DNA from: Roseateles sp. DAIF2
GTDB taxonomy: Bacteria > Pseudomonadota > Gammaproteobacteria > Burkholderiales > Burkholderiaceae_C
Reading direction: 5' to 3'
Assembly: GCF_015624425.1 (NCBI RefSeq)
Contig: NZ_CP049919.1
Span: forward strand, 4,278,001 to 4,342,000
Length of the DNA: 64,000 nucleotides
Both the position numbers and the translations under genes were made by a program. The notes beneath the pieces were generated by a model. It searched no databases, was not told the origin of the DNA, and saw only the letters and a list, made by a program, of their open reading frames with translations. Positions 50,712-59,927 of the stretch are shown here, one piece after another (within the stretch, counting starts at the first letter, position 1; each line of letters begins with the position of its first letter).

Positions 50712-52244
50712 ATGACCAGCATTTCTTCCATGGGCGCCCCCGGCCTGCCCATGCCCTCTTCCAGCGCCGGCCGAGCGGCCCCGCCGCGGGTCGAGCCGCG
50801 CCTGCCGCAACCACCCGCCCCCTCACCCGCGACCACCCAGGTGACGCTGGACGGCGGCGCGGCGGCCGCCAACGAGCTGGTCTACGCCAAGCCCAAGGCG
50901 GCCGAGCCCGCCCCCCTCTTCGCTCGCACCCGGAGCTGGGCCACAGCGGCGCAGCGGGGCGACGAGATCGGCGGCCTGATGGCGCGCAACGTCGACGGCA
51001 GGACCGCCAAGGGCGGCCTGGCCGACAGCTGGCGCGGCCTGGGCGGCGCGTTGCTGGCGCGCTTCGCGGCCACGCCCGCGAACTACCGCCAGACCCTGGT
51101 CGACACGCAGGCCCCGCAGGCACCCGGCGGCCCGGCCGGCACGAGCACCGAGGCGATCGACGCGCAACTGCCCGACCTCGACCAGCCCGATGCCACCCAG
51201 GTCAGCCTGAAGATCCAGACCCGCTCCGGGCAGACGGTGGCGCTGAAGATCTCGATGAGCAGGACGGAGGGCGACGCCGGCGGCGAAGGCCTGCAGGTCG
51301 AGATCGCCGGCTCGGGCCCGCTTGAGCAGGACGAACGCGAGGCCCTGGCCAAGCTGGCCGACGGCCTGGACCGGGCACTGGAAGGACTGGGGCATCCCGA
51401 GCGGCCTCAGCTGGACCTGGCCGGCCTGATGAAGGCCTATGACGGCAAGGCGCTGACCGGCCTCGAGCTGTCGATCAGGAACCCCAAGCCCCAGCAGGCG
51501 CTGGAGTCCTTCAGCCTGAGCCTGGGCGCCGAGCGCAAGGCGCTCGCACTCAAGGGCGGGGCCGGCGAGGTGGCGCTGAACCTGGACCTGAGCACGCCGC
51601 TGCGCACCACGGATCCGCAGCAGCGCCAGGCCGCGATCCAGCAGCATCTGCGCCAGTTCGACGCGGCCGCGCAGCGCAGCCGCGCCGATGCCGGACTGGT
51701 CGCGCTGTTCAAGGACGCCTTCGCGCAGATGCATGGTGCCGCCGCGCCGCCGGAGCAGCCGGCCGCGGCCGACGACGCGCTCGGCGATCCCGCGCTGGCG
51801 CGCCAGCTGCAGCCGCTGCACAGCGGGCTGCAGGACTTCCAGGCCAGTTTCGGCGGCGACTTCAAGAAGACCACCGAGCGCGGCGCCATCAACGAGATCG
51901 GCCGCGCCGACTACACGCTGAGCCAGAAGACCACGGTGCGGCGCCAGGGCGGCGCGGGCGAGATGTCGATCACCCAGGAGCGCAGCGAGCAGCTCGATGC
52001 GCATTCGCTGAAGTCGCGCTTCGGCGGCATGCTGGACACCAGCAGCGGCAACTACGACATCCGCAAGGTCAAGGACAGCCTCAGCACCACGACCCTGATC
52101 GAGCGAACCAAAGATCAGCCGCTGCGCGCGCTGAGGAAGACCGAACAGCAGCAGCTGGAGACCCGAGAGGCGCTGGAGAACCATCGCGTGACCGAGCGCA
52201 GCAGCCTGCCGGCCACGCGCAACTTCCTGGAGCGGCTGCGCTGA
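50712..52244 (+). CDS. Hypothetical protein, 510 residues, not recognised
   Basis: I do not recognise this family. The N-terminal 60 residues are Ser/Pro/Ala-rich and disordered-looking, with no signal peptide. Residues about 140-270 contain alternating hydrophobic strands (VSLKIQTRSGQTVALKISMS; LELSIRNPKPQQALESFSLSLGAER) suggestive of a beta-rich domain used twice. The C-terminal third is polar and charged with a helical end. Two Trp and no Cys are seen in my reading. The disordered N-terminus could be a secretion signal of a cytosolic effector or of a flagellar or type III export substrate, but nothing nearby supports this. Its 132-base upstream spacer holds no other gene. Confidence 0.6.
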   Translation: MTSISSMGAPGLPMPSSSAGRAAPPRVEPRLPQPPAPSPATTQVTLDGGAAAANELVYAKPKAAEPAPLFARTRSWATAAQRGDEIGGLMARNVDGRTAKGGLADSWRGLGGALLARFAATPANYRQTLVDTQAPQAPGGPAGTSTEAIDAQLPDLDQPDATQVSLKIQTRSGQTVALKISMSRTEGDAGGEGLQVEIAGSGPLEQDEREALAKLADGLDRALEGLGHPERPQLDLAGLMKAYDGKALTGLELSIRNPKPQQALESFSLSLGAERKALALKGGAGEVALNLDLSTPLRTTDPQQRQAAIQQHLRQFDAAAQRSRADAGLVALFKDAFAQMHGAAAPPEQPAAADDALGDPALARQLQPLHSGLQDFQASFGGDFKKTTERGAINEIGRADYTLSQKTTVRRQGGAGEMSITQERSEQLDAHSLKSRFGGMLDTSSGNYDIRKVKDSLSTTTLIERTKDQPLRALRKTEQQQLETREALENHRVTERSSLPATRNFLERLR

Positions 52245-52247
52245 GGG

Positions 52248-53051
52248 CTAGGCCCGGTCCTGCAGCTCGGCGAAATAGCGCCCTGGCGGCTTGCCCAGGG
52301 CCTTCTTGAACATGGTGATGAAGGCGGTGACTGACTCGTAGCCCAGATGCTCCGAGACCCGCTGCACGGACTCGCCCGCGCAGAGTTGGCGCGTGGCCGC
52401 GACCAGATGCAGCTGCTGCCGCCAGCGCCCGAACGGCAGGCCGGTCTCGCGCTGCACCAGGCGGGCCAGGGAGCGCTCGCTCATCGCGACCAGCCGGCCC
52501 CAATCGGCCATGGTGCGCCGGTCCGACGGATCCTCGCTGAGCAGGCGCGCGATGCGCTGCATGCGCGGGTCACTCGAGGTGGGCACATGCAGGTTCTCGA
52601 CCGGCATCCGGCTCAGCTCGTCGAGCAGCACCAGCGCCTTGCGGCCCAGCGGCCCACCGAGCTCGTAGTCCCAGGACTGCGCGGCCATGTCGAGCACCAG
52701 CTCGCGCACCAGCGGCGTGATGGCAAGCGTGCAGCAGCGATCCGGTAGCCGCGCCGCGCCGGGCTGGATGAACAGATAGCACAGCCTGGCGTTGGCGGTG
52801 GCGCGCACGCTGTGCAGGGTCTGCGACGGGATCCAGACCGCGCGCTGCGGCGGCACCATCCAGATCGCGTCGGGCGCTTCGCAGGTCACGCCGCCGGTCA
52901 GGGCGAACACGAGCTGGCCCAGGCGGTGCGCATGCACCGGCACCTCGCTCTTCTGCTGTCCGGTGTCAAGCCGCCAGCCGGCGACGAGGCTGCGAACCCG
53001 ACCCTCGTCGAAATCCTCGAGTACGGCGTCGAGCGCGCAGATCTTGGGCAT
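52248..53051 (-). CDS. AraC-family regulator with N-terminal cupin domain (NimR-like)
   Basis: The 267-residue product has an N-terminal cupin-like sensor (VPVHAHRLGQLVFALTGGVTCEAPDAIWMVPPQRAVWIP) and two C-terminal helix-turn-helix units (residues about 165-260: MADWGRLVAMSERSLARLVQRETG and VQRVSEHLGYESVTAFITMFKKALG). In E. coli the AraC-type NimR is divergent from the CynX/NimT exporter gene; this pair has the same layout and protein types. It probably controls the divergent exporter. Its 3' end lies four bases from the convergent end of the 510-residue hypothetical gene. Confidence 0.9.
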   Translation of the reverse strand: MPKICALDAVLEDFDEGRVRSLVAGWRLDTGQQKSEVPVHAHRLGQLVFALTGGVTCEAPDAIWMVPPQRAVWIPSQTLHSVRATANARLCYLFIQPGAARLPDRCCTLAITPLVRELVLDMAAQSWDYELGGPLGRKALVLLDELSRMPVENLHVPTSSDPRMQRIARLLSEDPSDRRTMADWGRLVAMSERSLARLVQRETGLPFGRWRQQLHLVAATRQLCAGESVQRVSEHLGYESVTAFITMFKKALGKPPGRYFAELQDRA

Positions 53052-53073
53052 ATTGGCAATTCTTGGAGATTGA

Positions 53074-53089
53074 TTGGCCGATTATCCAA
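53074..53089. promoter_or_regulatory. Candidate operator in the AraC-exporter spacer
   Basis: TTGG-N8-CCAA (53074-53077 and 53086-53089) forms a short dyad in the AT-richer part of the divergent spacer, near a further ATTGGC at 53052-53057. The location suits binding by the AraC-type regulator; the motif assignment is inferred. Confidence 0.35.
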
Positions 53090-53148
53090 ATTCAGCCAGC
53101 GCGCGAGCCGATACCTTCTGGGTTCATCCACTCCGTCGACCCTTTGTC

Positions 53149-54357
53149 ATGGGCACAAGACCCGCCCCCATCACCCCGGCCCGCGCCCGGTCCGCCATGC
53201 TGCTGGCGAGCCTGCTGCTGATCGCCATGAACTTCCGCGCCCCGATCACCGGCGTGGCCCCGATCCTCACGCAGCTGCAGGAGGCTTTTGCCTTGACGCC
53301 GGCGCAAGCCGGCCTGCTGACCACCCTGCCACTGCTGGCCTTCGGCATCGTCTCGCCCTTTGCCTCGCTGCTGGCCCGGGCCTACGGGCTGGAGCGCACG
53401 CTGTTCGCATCGCTGCTGCTGATCGCGGCCGGCATCGTGCTGCGCTCCACGGGCGCCGCCTGGAGCCTGTTCGCCGGCACGATCATCCTCGGCACCGGCA
53501 TCGCGCTGGGCAATGTGCTGCTGCCCGGCCTGCTGAAGCGCGAGTTCCCGCACCGCATCGCCCGGCTCACCGGCGCCTGCGCGCTGTCGATGGGCATCGC
53601 CGCCGCGGCGATGTCCGCCGGCGCGGTGCCGCTGGCCGTCGCGGCGGGCTGGCAGGCCGCGCTGGGTGCTTCGGTGCTGCTGCCGCTGGTCGCCGGGACG
53701 GCCTGGCTGAGCCAGCTGTCGTCCCGCACCGCACCGGCCGCCGTCGCCGCCGCTCCGCAAGGCGGGCCGGTATGGCGCTCCGCGCTGGCGTGGCAAGTGA
53801 CGCTCTTTATCGGCACCAACTCGCTGCTGTACTACGTCGTCGTGGCCTGGCTGCCGACGATGCCGACCTCGGCCGGCGTCCCGGCCGACATGGCCGGCTC
53901 GCTGCACGGCGTCATGCAATTGGCGACCGCCGTGCCGGGCCTGCTGCTCGGCACGCTGCTGGGCCGGATGAAGGACCAGAAGCTGGTGGCCGCGGCGATG
54001 AGTGCGCTGCTGGGCCTCTCGCTTGCCGGCTTCGCGCTCTGGCCGATGGCCGCCTCGCTCTGGGCCGCCTGCTTCGGCTTCGCCTCCGGCGGCGTGTTCA
54101 TCCTCGCCCTGGTGTTCATGGGCCTGCGCACCACCAGCCCGCAGCAGGCCGCGTCGCTGTCCGGCATGGCCCAATGCGCCGGCTACCTGCTGGCCGCCGG
54201 CGGCCCGACCTTGGCGGGAGCGCTGCACGACTGGGCGGGCAACTGGTCCACCGTGCTGTGGATCGGAGCCCTGCTGTCGCTGCTGATGGCCGCCTGCGGC
54301 GTGCTGGCGGGCCGGGCGCGCACCATCGGGATGGCGGGCGTTCCTGCCACTGCTTGA
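53149..54357 (+). CDS. MFS transporter of the CynX/NimT family
   Basis: The 402-residue protein has about twelve hydrophobic segments and the family N-terminus ASLLLIAMNFRAPITGVAPILTQLQEAF. Characterised relatives are the cyanate transporter CynX and the 2-nitroimidazole exporter NimT. The divergent AraC-type regulator favours a NimT-like export role. ATG 53149 lacks a clear Shine-Dalgarno sequence; a TTG at 53074 has GGAG upstream but would leave only 22 bases for the divergent promoters. A strong palindromic terminator follows some 70 bases downstream. Confidence 0.9.
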   Translation: MGTRPAPITPARARSAMLLASLLLIAMNFRAPITGVAPILTQLQEAFALTPAQAGLLTTLPLLAFGIVSPFASLLARAYGLERTLFASLLLIAAGIVLRSTGAAWSLFAGTIILGTGIALGNVLLPGLLKREFPHRIARLTGACALSMGIAAAAMSAGAVPLAVAAGWQAALGASVLLPLVAGTAWLSQLSSRTAPAAVAAAPQGGPVWRSALAWQVTLFIGTNSLLYYVVVAWLPTMPTSAGVPADMAGSLHGVMQLATAVPGLLLGTLLGRMKDQKLVAAAMSALLGLSLAGFALWPMAASLWAACFGFASGGVFILALVFMGLRTTSPQQAASLSGMAQCAGYLLAAGGPTLAGALHDWAGNWSTVLWIGALLSLLMAACGVLAGRARTIGMAGVPATA

Positions 54358-54424
54358 TCACGATGCCGAAACTGCCTGGCTTCCGGGTTGAGACCCGGTG
54401 CTTTTCCGGCCCCAGAAAGGAGAA

Positions 54425-54454
54425 ACGGGTTAGCCCCTGGTAAGGCTAACCCGT
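54425..54454. terminator. Bidirectional terminator between the MFS gene and tRNA-Pro
   Basis: ACGGGTTAGCC (54425-54435) pairs perfectly with GGCTAACCCGT (54444-54454) around an 8-base loop. T-rich tails follow on both strands (TGATTTCTC on plus, TTCTCCTTTC on minus), so it ends both tRNA-Pro and the exporter transcript. Confidence 0.88.
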
Positions 54455-54473
54455 TGATTTCTCTGACTATCTT

Positions 54474-54551
<78 letters not shown>

Positions 54552-54584
54552 CTGAGCCTCAGATTATAGGCGACTTTTTATTGG

Positions 54585-55040
54585 TTACGCAAGCAATGAT
54601 TCGCGAATCGAGATCAGCTCGCGGCGCACCTGATCGATCGACAGGCGCTCGCCCACCGGAGCGACTTCCACGGCCGCGCCGAGGGCCGCATCGGACGGCA
54701 GTTCGGAGTCCATTGCATCGGCCTCGCGCAGCGCGGCCTCGAGGGCCTCTTCGTGAAAGGCCTGCAGCGCATCGACGCGCAGACCGCCGGCCTCGGACAG
54801 CTGGTTGCGTGCGCCGGAGATCGTGAAGCCCTGGTCATACAGCAGGTCGCGGATGCGGCGGATCAGCAGTACCTCGTGATGCTGGTAATAGCGCCGGTTG
54901 CCGCGCCGCTTCATCGGCTTGAGCTGGGTGAACTCCTGCTCCCAGTAGCGCAGCACATAGGGCTTCACGCCGCACAGATCGCTCACCTCACCGATGGTGA
55001 AGTAACGTTTGGCGGGGATGGCGGGAAGCGCTTTGTCCAT
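54585..55040 (-). CDS. MerR-family regulator downstream of ihfA
   Basis: The 151-residue product has a MerR-type winged helix at residues about 13-80 (RYFTIGEVSDLCGVKPYVLRYWEQEFTQLKPMKRRGNRRYYQ), then a short helical tail with no cysteine effector site. The conserved location after ihfA in betaproteobacteria and pseudomonads suggests a house-keeping role, but the targets are unknown. The start at ATG 55040 is preferred to a TTG three codons upstream; neither has a strong Shine-Dalgarno sequence. Confidence 0.88.
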   Translation of the reverse strand: MDKALPAIPAKRYFTIGEVSDLCGVKPYVLRYWEQEFTQLKPMKRRGNRRYYQHHEVLLIRRIRDLLYDQGFTISGARNQLSEAGGLRVDALQAFHEEALEAALREADAMDSELPSDAALGAAVEVAPVGERLSIDQVRRELISIRESLLA

Positions 55041-55074
55041 TGAAATCAAGGGCTTCAGGTGGGGAGGTCAGACT

Positions 55075-55446
55075 CTACTCGAAGTCTTCCTCGGAAGCTG
55101 TATCGCCTTGAACCAGCCCCTTGAGTTTGTGGCTGGCGTGGAAGGTGACGACATTGCGCGCCTTGATCGGGATCGACTCGCCGGTGCGCGGGTTGCGGCC
55201 CGGGCGCGGCGCCTTGCGGCGGATGTTGAAGTTGCCGAAGCCGGACAGCTTCACATCGCGCCCCTGCACCAGCTGGCCATGGATGATGTCGAAGAAGGCT
55301 TCGACCATGTCCTTGGACTCGCGCTTGTTCAGGCCCAGCTTGTCGAACAGCAGTTCGGCCAGCTCGGCCTTGGTCAGGGTCGGCGTCTCCAGGCTGCCGA
55401 GCAGCACGCGCGTCGCGGCCGCCGTCGGTTCTTGTTCGTCGCTCAT
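55075..55446 (-). CDS. ihfA: Integration host factor alpha subunit
   Basis: The 123-residue DNA-bending protein contains the HU/IHF fold with [29 protein letters not shown], the [24 protein letters not shown] signature and the beta-arm [21 protein letters not shown]. It carries N-terminal (about 20 residues) and acidic C-terminal extensions relative to E. coli IHF-alpha. It follows pheT by 22 bases, the conserved pheST-ihfA order. Confidence 0.96.
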   Translation of the reverse strand: MSDEQEPTAAATRVLLGSLETPTLTKAELAELLFDKLGLNKRESKDMVEAFFDIIHGQLVQGRDVKLSGFGNFNIRRKAPRPGRNPRTGESIPIKARNVVTFHASHKLKGLVQGDTASEEDFE

Positions 55447-55468
55447 CGCTCGCTTCCTCCCTGTGGCC

Positions 55469-57883
55469 TCAGCCGCGCAGCCGCGCGCCGAGCTTGTCGC
55501 CCAGCGTCGTCAGCACCCTGCCCACCACCTGCTCGATGCGCTCGTCGGTCAAGGTGGCCTCCTCGTCCAGCAGCTCCAGGCGCACGGCCAGGCTGCGCTC
55601 ATCGGCTTTCAACTCGGCGGTCGGCTGCGCCGGCTTGAACACGTCGAACAGCTTGGCCGAGCGGATCAGGCCCTCGTTGGCCGCGGCGATCGCGCCCATC
55701 AGCGCGTCATGCGTGACGCTCTCGCCGACGATCACCGCGATGTCGCGCTGCGCCGCCTGCTGGCGCGGCACGCCCTGACCTTGCGGCAGGCTGCGCGCCA
55801 GCACCGCGTCGAGCGCCAGCTCGAACAGCACCGGGGCCGAGGGCAGCTCATAGCCCTGGCGCCATTTCGGATGCAGCTCGCCGACCACGCCGATCTCGGC
55901 GCCGTCCAACAGGACCTTGGCCGAGCGCCCCGGATGCAGGGCCGGATGCTCGGCCGCGACGAAGCTCAGCTGGCGCGGCGCGAACAGCGCTTCCAGATCG
56001 CCCTTGACGTCGAAGAAGTCGACCTGGCGGTCGCGCTGGCTCCACTGCTGCTGCTCGGCCGGACCATAGGCCAGACCGGCCAGGCGCATCGGCTGATTGA
56101 CGCCGGCGATCGTGCTGTCGCTCTCAAGCACCGAGGCGTCGCGCAGGAACACGCGGCCGATCTCGAACACGCGCACGCGCGGCGCCTTGCGCGCCAGGTT
56201 GTGGCGCAGCACCTGCACCAGGCTGCCGATCAGGCTCGTGCGCATCACCGCCAGCGGCGCGGCGATCGGGTTCAGCAGCTGGATCGGGTTGGCATTGCCG
56301 GCCAGCTCCTGCTCCCAGCGCGCCTCGACGAAGCTGAAGTTGATCGTCTCGTAAAAGTCGCGCGCGGCCATCGCGTGGCGCAGCGCATGCACGGCGCGAC
56401 GGGACTCGCTCTTCACCTTGCCGACCACCGGCGCCAGCGGCGGCGTGGCCGGCAGCTTGGGATAGCCGACGACGCGGATCACTTCCTCGATCAGGTCTTC
56501 CTCGATCTGGATGTCGAAGCGGAAGCTCGGCGGCGTGACGGTCAGCGTGCCCTCGCCTTCCACGAATTCCAAGCCCAGGCGCTTGAACACCTCGGCGCAT
56601 TGCGCCTGCGTCAGCGGCATGCCGATCACCTTGGCGGCGCGGGCAACGCGCAGGGTCACCGGTTGGTGCGCCGGCAGCTGCGTGGTCTGGTCGTCCATCG
56701 GGCCGGCCTCGCCACCGCAGATCTCCAGGATCAGCTGGGTGATGCGCTCGATATGCTCGACGGTCAGCGCCGGATCGACGCCGCGCTCGAAGCGATGGCC
56801 GGCGTCGGTCGAGAAGTTGTAGCGGCGCGAGCGGCCCATCACCGCCTTGGGCCACCAGAACGCCGCCTCGACATAGATGTTCCTGGTGTCGTCGGACACG
56901 GCCGTAGCGTCGCCGCCCATGATGCCGGCCAGCGATTCGACGGCCTGCTTGTCGGCGATCACGCCGACCTGCTCATCCACCTCGATGGTGTTGCCGTTCA
57001 GCAGCTTCAGCTGCTCGCCTTGCTTGCCCCAGCGCACGACCAGCTCGCCATGGATCTTGTCCAGGTCGAAGATGTGGCTCGGGCGACCCAGCTCAAACAT
57101 CACGTAGTTGGAGATGTCGACGAGCGGTGAAACCGAGCGCTGGCCGCAGCGCGCCAGGCGCTCGACCATCCAGGCGGGCGTCTGCGCCTTCGTATTGACG
57201 CCGCGCACGATGCGGCCCGAGAAGCGGCCGCACAGATCGGCCGCCTCGATGCGCACCGGCAGCTTGTCCTGGTGCTTGACCGCGGCCGATGCGATGGCCG
57301 GCGCCTGCAGCGGCGCGCCGGTCAGCGCCGAGACCTCGCGGGCGATGCCGTAGACGCTCAAGGCATGGGCCAGGTTCGGCGTCAGCTTCAAGGTGAACAG
57401 CGTGTCGTCGAGGTTCAGGTGCTCGCGGATGTTCTGGCCGACGGTGGCATCGGCGGCCAACTCCAGCAGGCCGCCATGCTCGTCGCTGAGCTGCAGCTCG
57501 CGGGCCGAGCACAGCATGCCGAAACTCTCGACGCCGCGCAGCTTGCCCTTGCCGATCTTGAAGGGCTTGCCATCCTCGCCGGGCGGCAGCTCGGCGCCGA
57601 TGGTGGCCAGCGGCACCTTGATGCCGGCGCGCGCGTTCGGCGCGCCGCAGACGATCTGCAGCGGCTCGGGACCACCGGCGTTGACGGTGCAGACGCGCAG
57701 CTTGTCGGCGTTCGGATGCTGCTCGGCGGTCACGATCTCGGCGACGACGATGCCGCTGAAGGGCGGCGCCGCGGGACGCAGCTCTTCGACCTCCAGGCCG
57801 CTCATCGTCAGCAGCTCAGCCAGCTCTTGGGTGTTCAGCGCGGGGTTGCAGAAGCTCCGCAACCAGGACTCGGGGAATTGCAT
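55469..57883 (-). CDS. pheT: Phenylalanyl-tRNA synthetase beta subunit
   Basis: The 804-residue subunit of the (alpha-beta)2 enzyme has an N-terminal EMAP/tRNA-binding domain ([27 protein letters not shown]), B3/B4 editing region, B5 domain and the C-terminal ferredoxin-fold anticodon-binding domain ([21 protein letters not shown]). It follows pheS by 52 bases on the same strand. Confidence 0.97.
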   Translation of the reverse strand: MQFPESWLRSFCNPALNTQELAELLTMSGLEVEELRPAAPPFSGIVVAEIVTAEQHPNADKLRVCTVNAGGPEPLQIVCGAPNARAGIKVPLATIGAELPPGEDGKPFKIGKGKLRGVESFGMLCSARELQLSDEHGGLLELAADATVGQNIREHLNLDDTLFTLKLTPNLAHALSVYGIAREVSALTGAPLQAPAIASAAVKHQDKLPVRIEAADLCGRFSGRIVRGVNTKAQTPAWMVERLARCGQRSVSPLVDISNYVMFELGRPSHIFDLDKIHGELVVRWGKQGEQLKLLNGNTIEVDEQVGVIADKQAVESLAGIMGGDATAVSDDTRNIYVEAAFWWPKAVMGRSRRYNFSTDAGHRFERGVDPALTVEHIERITQLILEICGGEAGPMDDQTTQLPAHQPVTLRVARAAKVIGMPLTQAQCAEVFKRLGLEFVEGEGTLTVTPPSFRFDIQIEEDLIEEVIRVVGYPKLPATPPLAPVVGKVKSESRRAVHALRHAMAARDFYETINFSFVEARWEQELAGNANPIQLLNPIAAPLAVMRTSLIGSLVQVLRHNLARKAPRVRVFEIGRVFLRDASVLESDSTIAGVNQPMRLAGLAYGPAEQQQWSQRDRQVDFFDVKGDLEALFAPRQLSFVAAEHPALHPGRSAKVLLDGAEIGVVGELHPKWRQGYELPSAPVLFELALDAVLARSLPQGQGVPRQQAAQRDIAVIVGESVTHDALMGAIAAANEGLIRSAKLFDVFKPAQPTAELKADERSLAVRLELLDEEATLTDERIEQVVGRVLTTLGDKLGARLRG

Positions 57884-57935
57884 GTTGTTTACTCTTCTCT
57901 AGCGTCTCGTTGCTCAGTTCTTCACTTGAACTGCA

Positions 57936-58973
57936 TTACTTGAATTGACTCAAGAAGCGCAGATCGCCGTCAAAGAACAGGCGCAGATCGTTGACGCCGT
58001 AGCGCAGCATGGCCAGGCGGTCGATGCCCGAGCCGAAGGCGAAGCCGATGTACTTCTCGGGGTCCAGGCCCATATTGCGGATCACCTGCGGGTGCACCTG
58101 GCCCGAGCCCGAGACCTCCAGCCAGCGGCCCTTCAGCGGGCCGGAGCCGAACATCATGTCGATCTCGGCGCTGGGCTCGGTGAAGGGGAAATAGCTGGGG
58201 CGAAAACGGATCTCCATGTCCGTCGTCTCGAAGAACTGCTGCATGAAGTTCACGTAGACGGACTTGAGGTCCTTGAAGGAGATGTTCTCGCCGACCCACA
58301 GGCCCTCGACCTGGTGGAACATCGGCGAATGGGTGGCGTCGCTGTCGACGCGGTAGGTGCGGCCCGGCGCGATCACGCGGATCTCGGGCATTGGCTGGCC
58401 TGCATCGATCAGCGCGCGATGCTTCTTCACATGTTGGACCGCATAGCGGATCTGCATCGGGCTGGTGTGCGTGCGCAAGACATGACCCCCTTCGATGTAG
58501 AAGGTGTCGTGCATCGAACGGGCCGGATGGTCCTCGGGCGTGTTCAGGGCCGTGAAGTTGAACCAATCGTTCTCGATCTCGGGACCGTCGGCCACGTCGA
58601 AGCCCATCGAACCGAAGATGGCCTCGATGCGCTCCATCGCGCGCGTGATCGGGTGCAGGCCGCCGGTGCCGCGGCTGCGGCCGGGCAGGGTCACGTCCAG
58701 CGCCTCGGCCTTCAGCTGCTTCTCCAGCTCGGCATCCGCCAGGGCATGGCGGCGCGCGTTCAGCGCGGCCTCGATGCCCTGCTTCAGCAGATTGATCTGC
58801 GCGCCGCGCGTCTTCTTCTCCTCGACCGACAGCGCGGCCAGGCCCTTCATCAGCTCGGTCACCTGGCCGCTCTTGCCGATAAATCGGGCCTTGGCGTTCT
58901 CCAGGTCGGCGGGCGTGGCGGCGGCGGCGAACTCAGTGGTCGCCGTCTGTAGCAGTTGATCGAGGTCGTTCAT
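57936..58973 (-). CDS. pheS: Phenylalanyl-tRNA synthetase alpha subunit
   Basis: The 345-residue catalytic subunit has an N-terminal coiled coil ([27 protein letters not shown]), then class II motifs: [19 protein letters not shown], motif 2 around [12 protein letters not shown] and [22 protein letters not shown], and motif 3 in [20 protein letters not shown] 58973 matches the family start. Three hairpins, one with a good T tail, lie between rplT and pheS, so pheS expression is probably modulated at the terminator; no clear phenylalanine leader peptide was found. Confidence 0.97.
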   Translation of the reverse strand: MNDLDQLLQTATTEFAAAATPADLENAKARFIGKSGQVTELMKGLAALSVEEKKTRGAQINLLKQGIEAALNARRHALADAELEKQLKAEALDVTLPGRSRGTGGLHPITRAMERIEAIFGSMGFDVADGPEIENDWFNFTALNTPEDHPARSMHDTFYIEGGHVLRTHTSPMQIRYAVQHVKKHRALIDAGQPMPEIRVIAPGRTYRVDSDATHSPMFHQVEGLWVGENISFKDLKSVYVNFMQQFFETTDMEIRFRPSYFPFTEPSAEIDMMFGSGPLKGRWLEVSGSGQVHPQVIRNMGLDPEKYIGFAFGSGIDRLAMLRYGVNDLRLFFDGDLRFLSQFK

Positions 58974-59010
58974 CGCGGGGCGAAGATCAGGATTGCGGTG
59001 CGTAAAAATG

Positions 59011-59090
59011 AAAAAGGCCGAGCACCAGGGTGTCGGCCTAAAAAGGCGCGCCTGGCGAACCAGGCAGCCACAACCGCCCTGACGGGCGGT
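59011..59090 (-). terminator. Terminator/attenuator region with three hairpins between rplT and pheS
   Basis: In transcription order: ACCGCCC/GGGCGGT (59090-59073, no T tail); GCCTGG-TTCG-CCAGGC (59065-59050) followed by GCGCC then five T; and AGGCCGA/TCGGCCT (59039-59015) followed by TTTTTCATTTTT. The last is a strong terminator 42 bases before pheS. Because pheST belong to the thrS operon in this order, it probably acts as a partial terminator. Confidence 0.75.
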
Positions 59091-59098
59091 GTCGGCAA

Positions 59099-59455
59099 TT
59101 AAGCGAGAGCGGCCTTCACCTTGGTAAAGATGCTGGCAAAACCAGCCGGATCGTTGACGGCGAGATCGGCCAGGACCTTGCGGTCGATGTCGATCTGGGC
59201 CTTCTTCAGGCCAGCAACGAACTTGCTGTAGCTCAGACCCAGGCCACGGCTTGCCGCGTTGATACGGGCAATCCACAGCTGGCGGAACACGCGCTTCTTG
59301 GCACGGCGGTCACGGTAGGCGTACTGGCCCGCCTTCATCACCGCCTGCTTGGCGATGCGGAAGACGTTCTTACGACGACCACGGAAGCCCTTGGCCAGAG
59401 CCAGGACCTTCTTGTGACGAGCACGGGCGGTTACACCACGTTTGACGCGAGGCAT
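59099..59455 (-). CDS. rplT: 50S ribosomal protein L20
   Basis: The 118-residue basic protein has the L20 N-terminus [28 protein letters not shown] and the [25 protein letters not shown] signature. It binds 23S rRNA early in 50S assembly and in many bacteria represses its own operon. It follows rpmI by 24 bases. Confidence 0.98.
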   Translation of the reverse strand: MPRVKRGVTARARHKKVLALAKGFRGRRKNVFRIAKQAVMKAGQYAYRDRRAKKRVFRQLWIARINAASRGLGLSYSKFVAGLKKAQIDIDRKVLADLAVNDPAGFASIFTKVKAALA

Positions 59456-59479
59456 GTTGTATCTCCTTCAGTTCGCGGA

Positions 59480-59683
59480 TTACAGACCAGCAAAAGGCAG
59501 CATCGCAGCGATGTGGCCCATGTTGGTCTCATGCACGTTCGTCGCGCCGCGCAGCTGGCGCTTGTTCTTCGTGGTCTTCTTGGTCAGGATGTGGCGCTTG
59601 AACGCCTGACCGCGCTTGACGGTACCACCCGGACGCACGCGAAAACGCTTCTTCGCGCTGCTCTTGGTCTTCATTTTGGGCAT
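59480..59683 (-). CDS. rpmI: 50S ribosomal protein L35
   Basis: The 67-residue protein has the L35 signature [20 protein letters not shown] and a basic [13 protein letters not shown] tail. A GGAG Shine-Dalgarno sequence lies upstream. It follows infC after an unusually long, highly structured 244-base spacer, a likely place for L20-dependent translational control. Confidence 0.97.
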   Translation of the reverse strand: MPKMKTKSSAKKRFRVRPGGTVKRGQAFKRHILTKKTTKNKRQLRGATNVHETNMGHIAAMLPFAGL

Positions 59684-59814
59684 GTGATGCTCCTTCTAAA
59701 TGCGTCCCTGGGGCGGCGGTGATTCCTCACCGCACTTGCTCGGCCTCAGGAGACTAATAAGCCCGCCGACGACCAGATCGACGGGCCTGAACTTTTAACG
59801 AACTGCCCAATTCG

Positions 59815-59922
59815 GGCCGTCCGCCGGGCCGCCCCAAGGACGGCCACCTTGCAATCTAAAGCGGGCCAATGCCCGCTTTAGATTGCGCCCCCCGAGGGGC
59901 GGGCCCGCGTATTCCGCGGGCC
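59815..59922 (-). other. Structured infC-rpmI spacer with a 16-bp perfect hairpin
   Basis: Three perfect inverted repeats follow infC: GGCCCGCG/CGCGGGCC (59902-59922); a 16-bp stem GCAATCTAAAGCGGGC with its complement and a 4-base loop (59851-59886); and GGCCGTCC/GGACGGCC (59815-59845). None has a T tail. A further GC-rich pairing (GCCCGCCG with CGACGGGC) lies near 59761-59790. Possible roles are an L20 binding site, an mRNA stabiliser or an RNase site; none is proven. Confidence 0.6.
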
Positions 59923-59927
59923 AGGGG

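Noticed and set aside
53074..53148. TTG start at 53074 for the CynX/NimT transporter
   Set aside because: It has GGAG upstream but would leave only 22 bases to the divergent regulator start and would absorb the putative operator; the family N-terminus fits ATG 53149.
59041..59098. Search for a pheM-like Phe-rich leader in the rplT-pheS spacer
   Set aside because: Only a TTG-initiated 11-codon frame with a single Phe was found; not enough to call.
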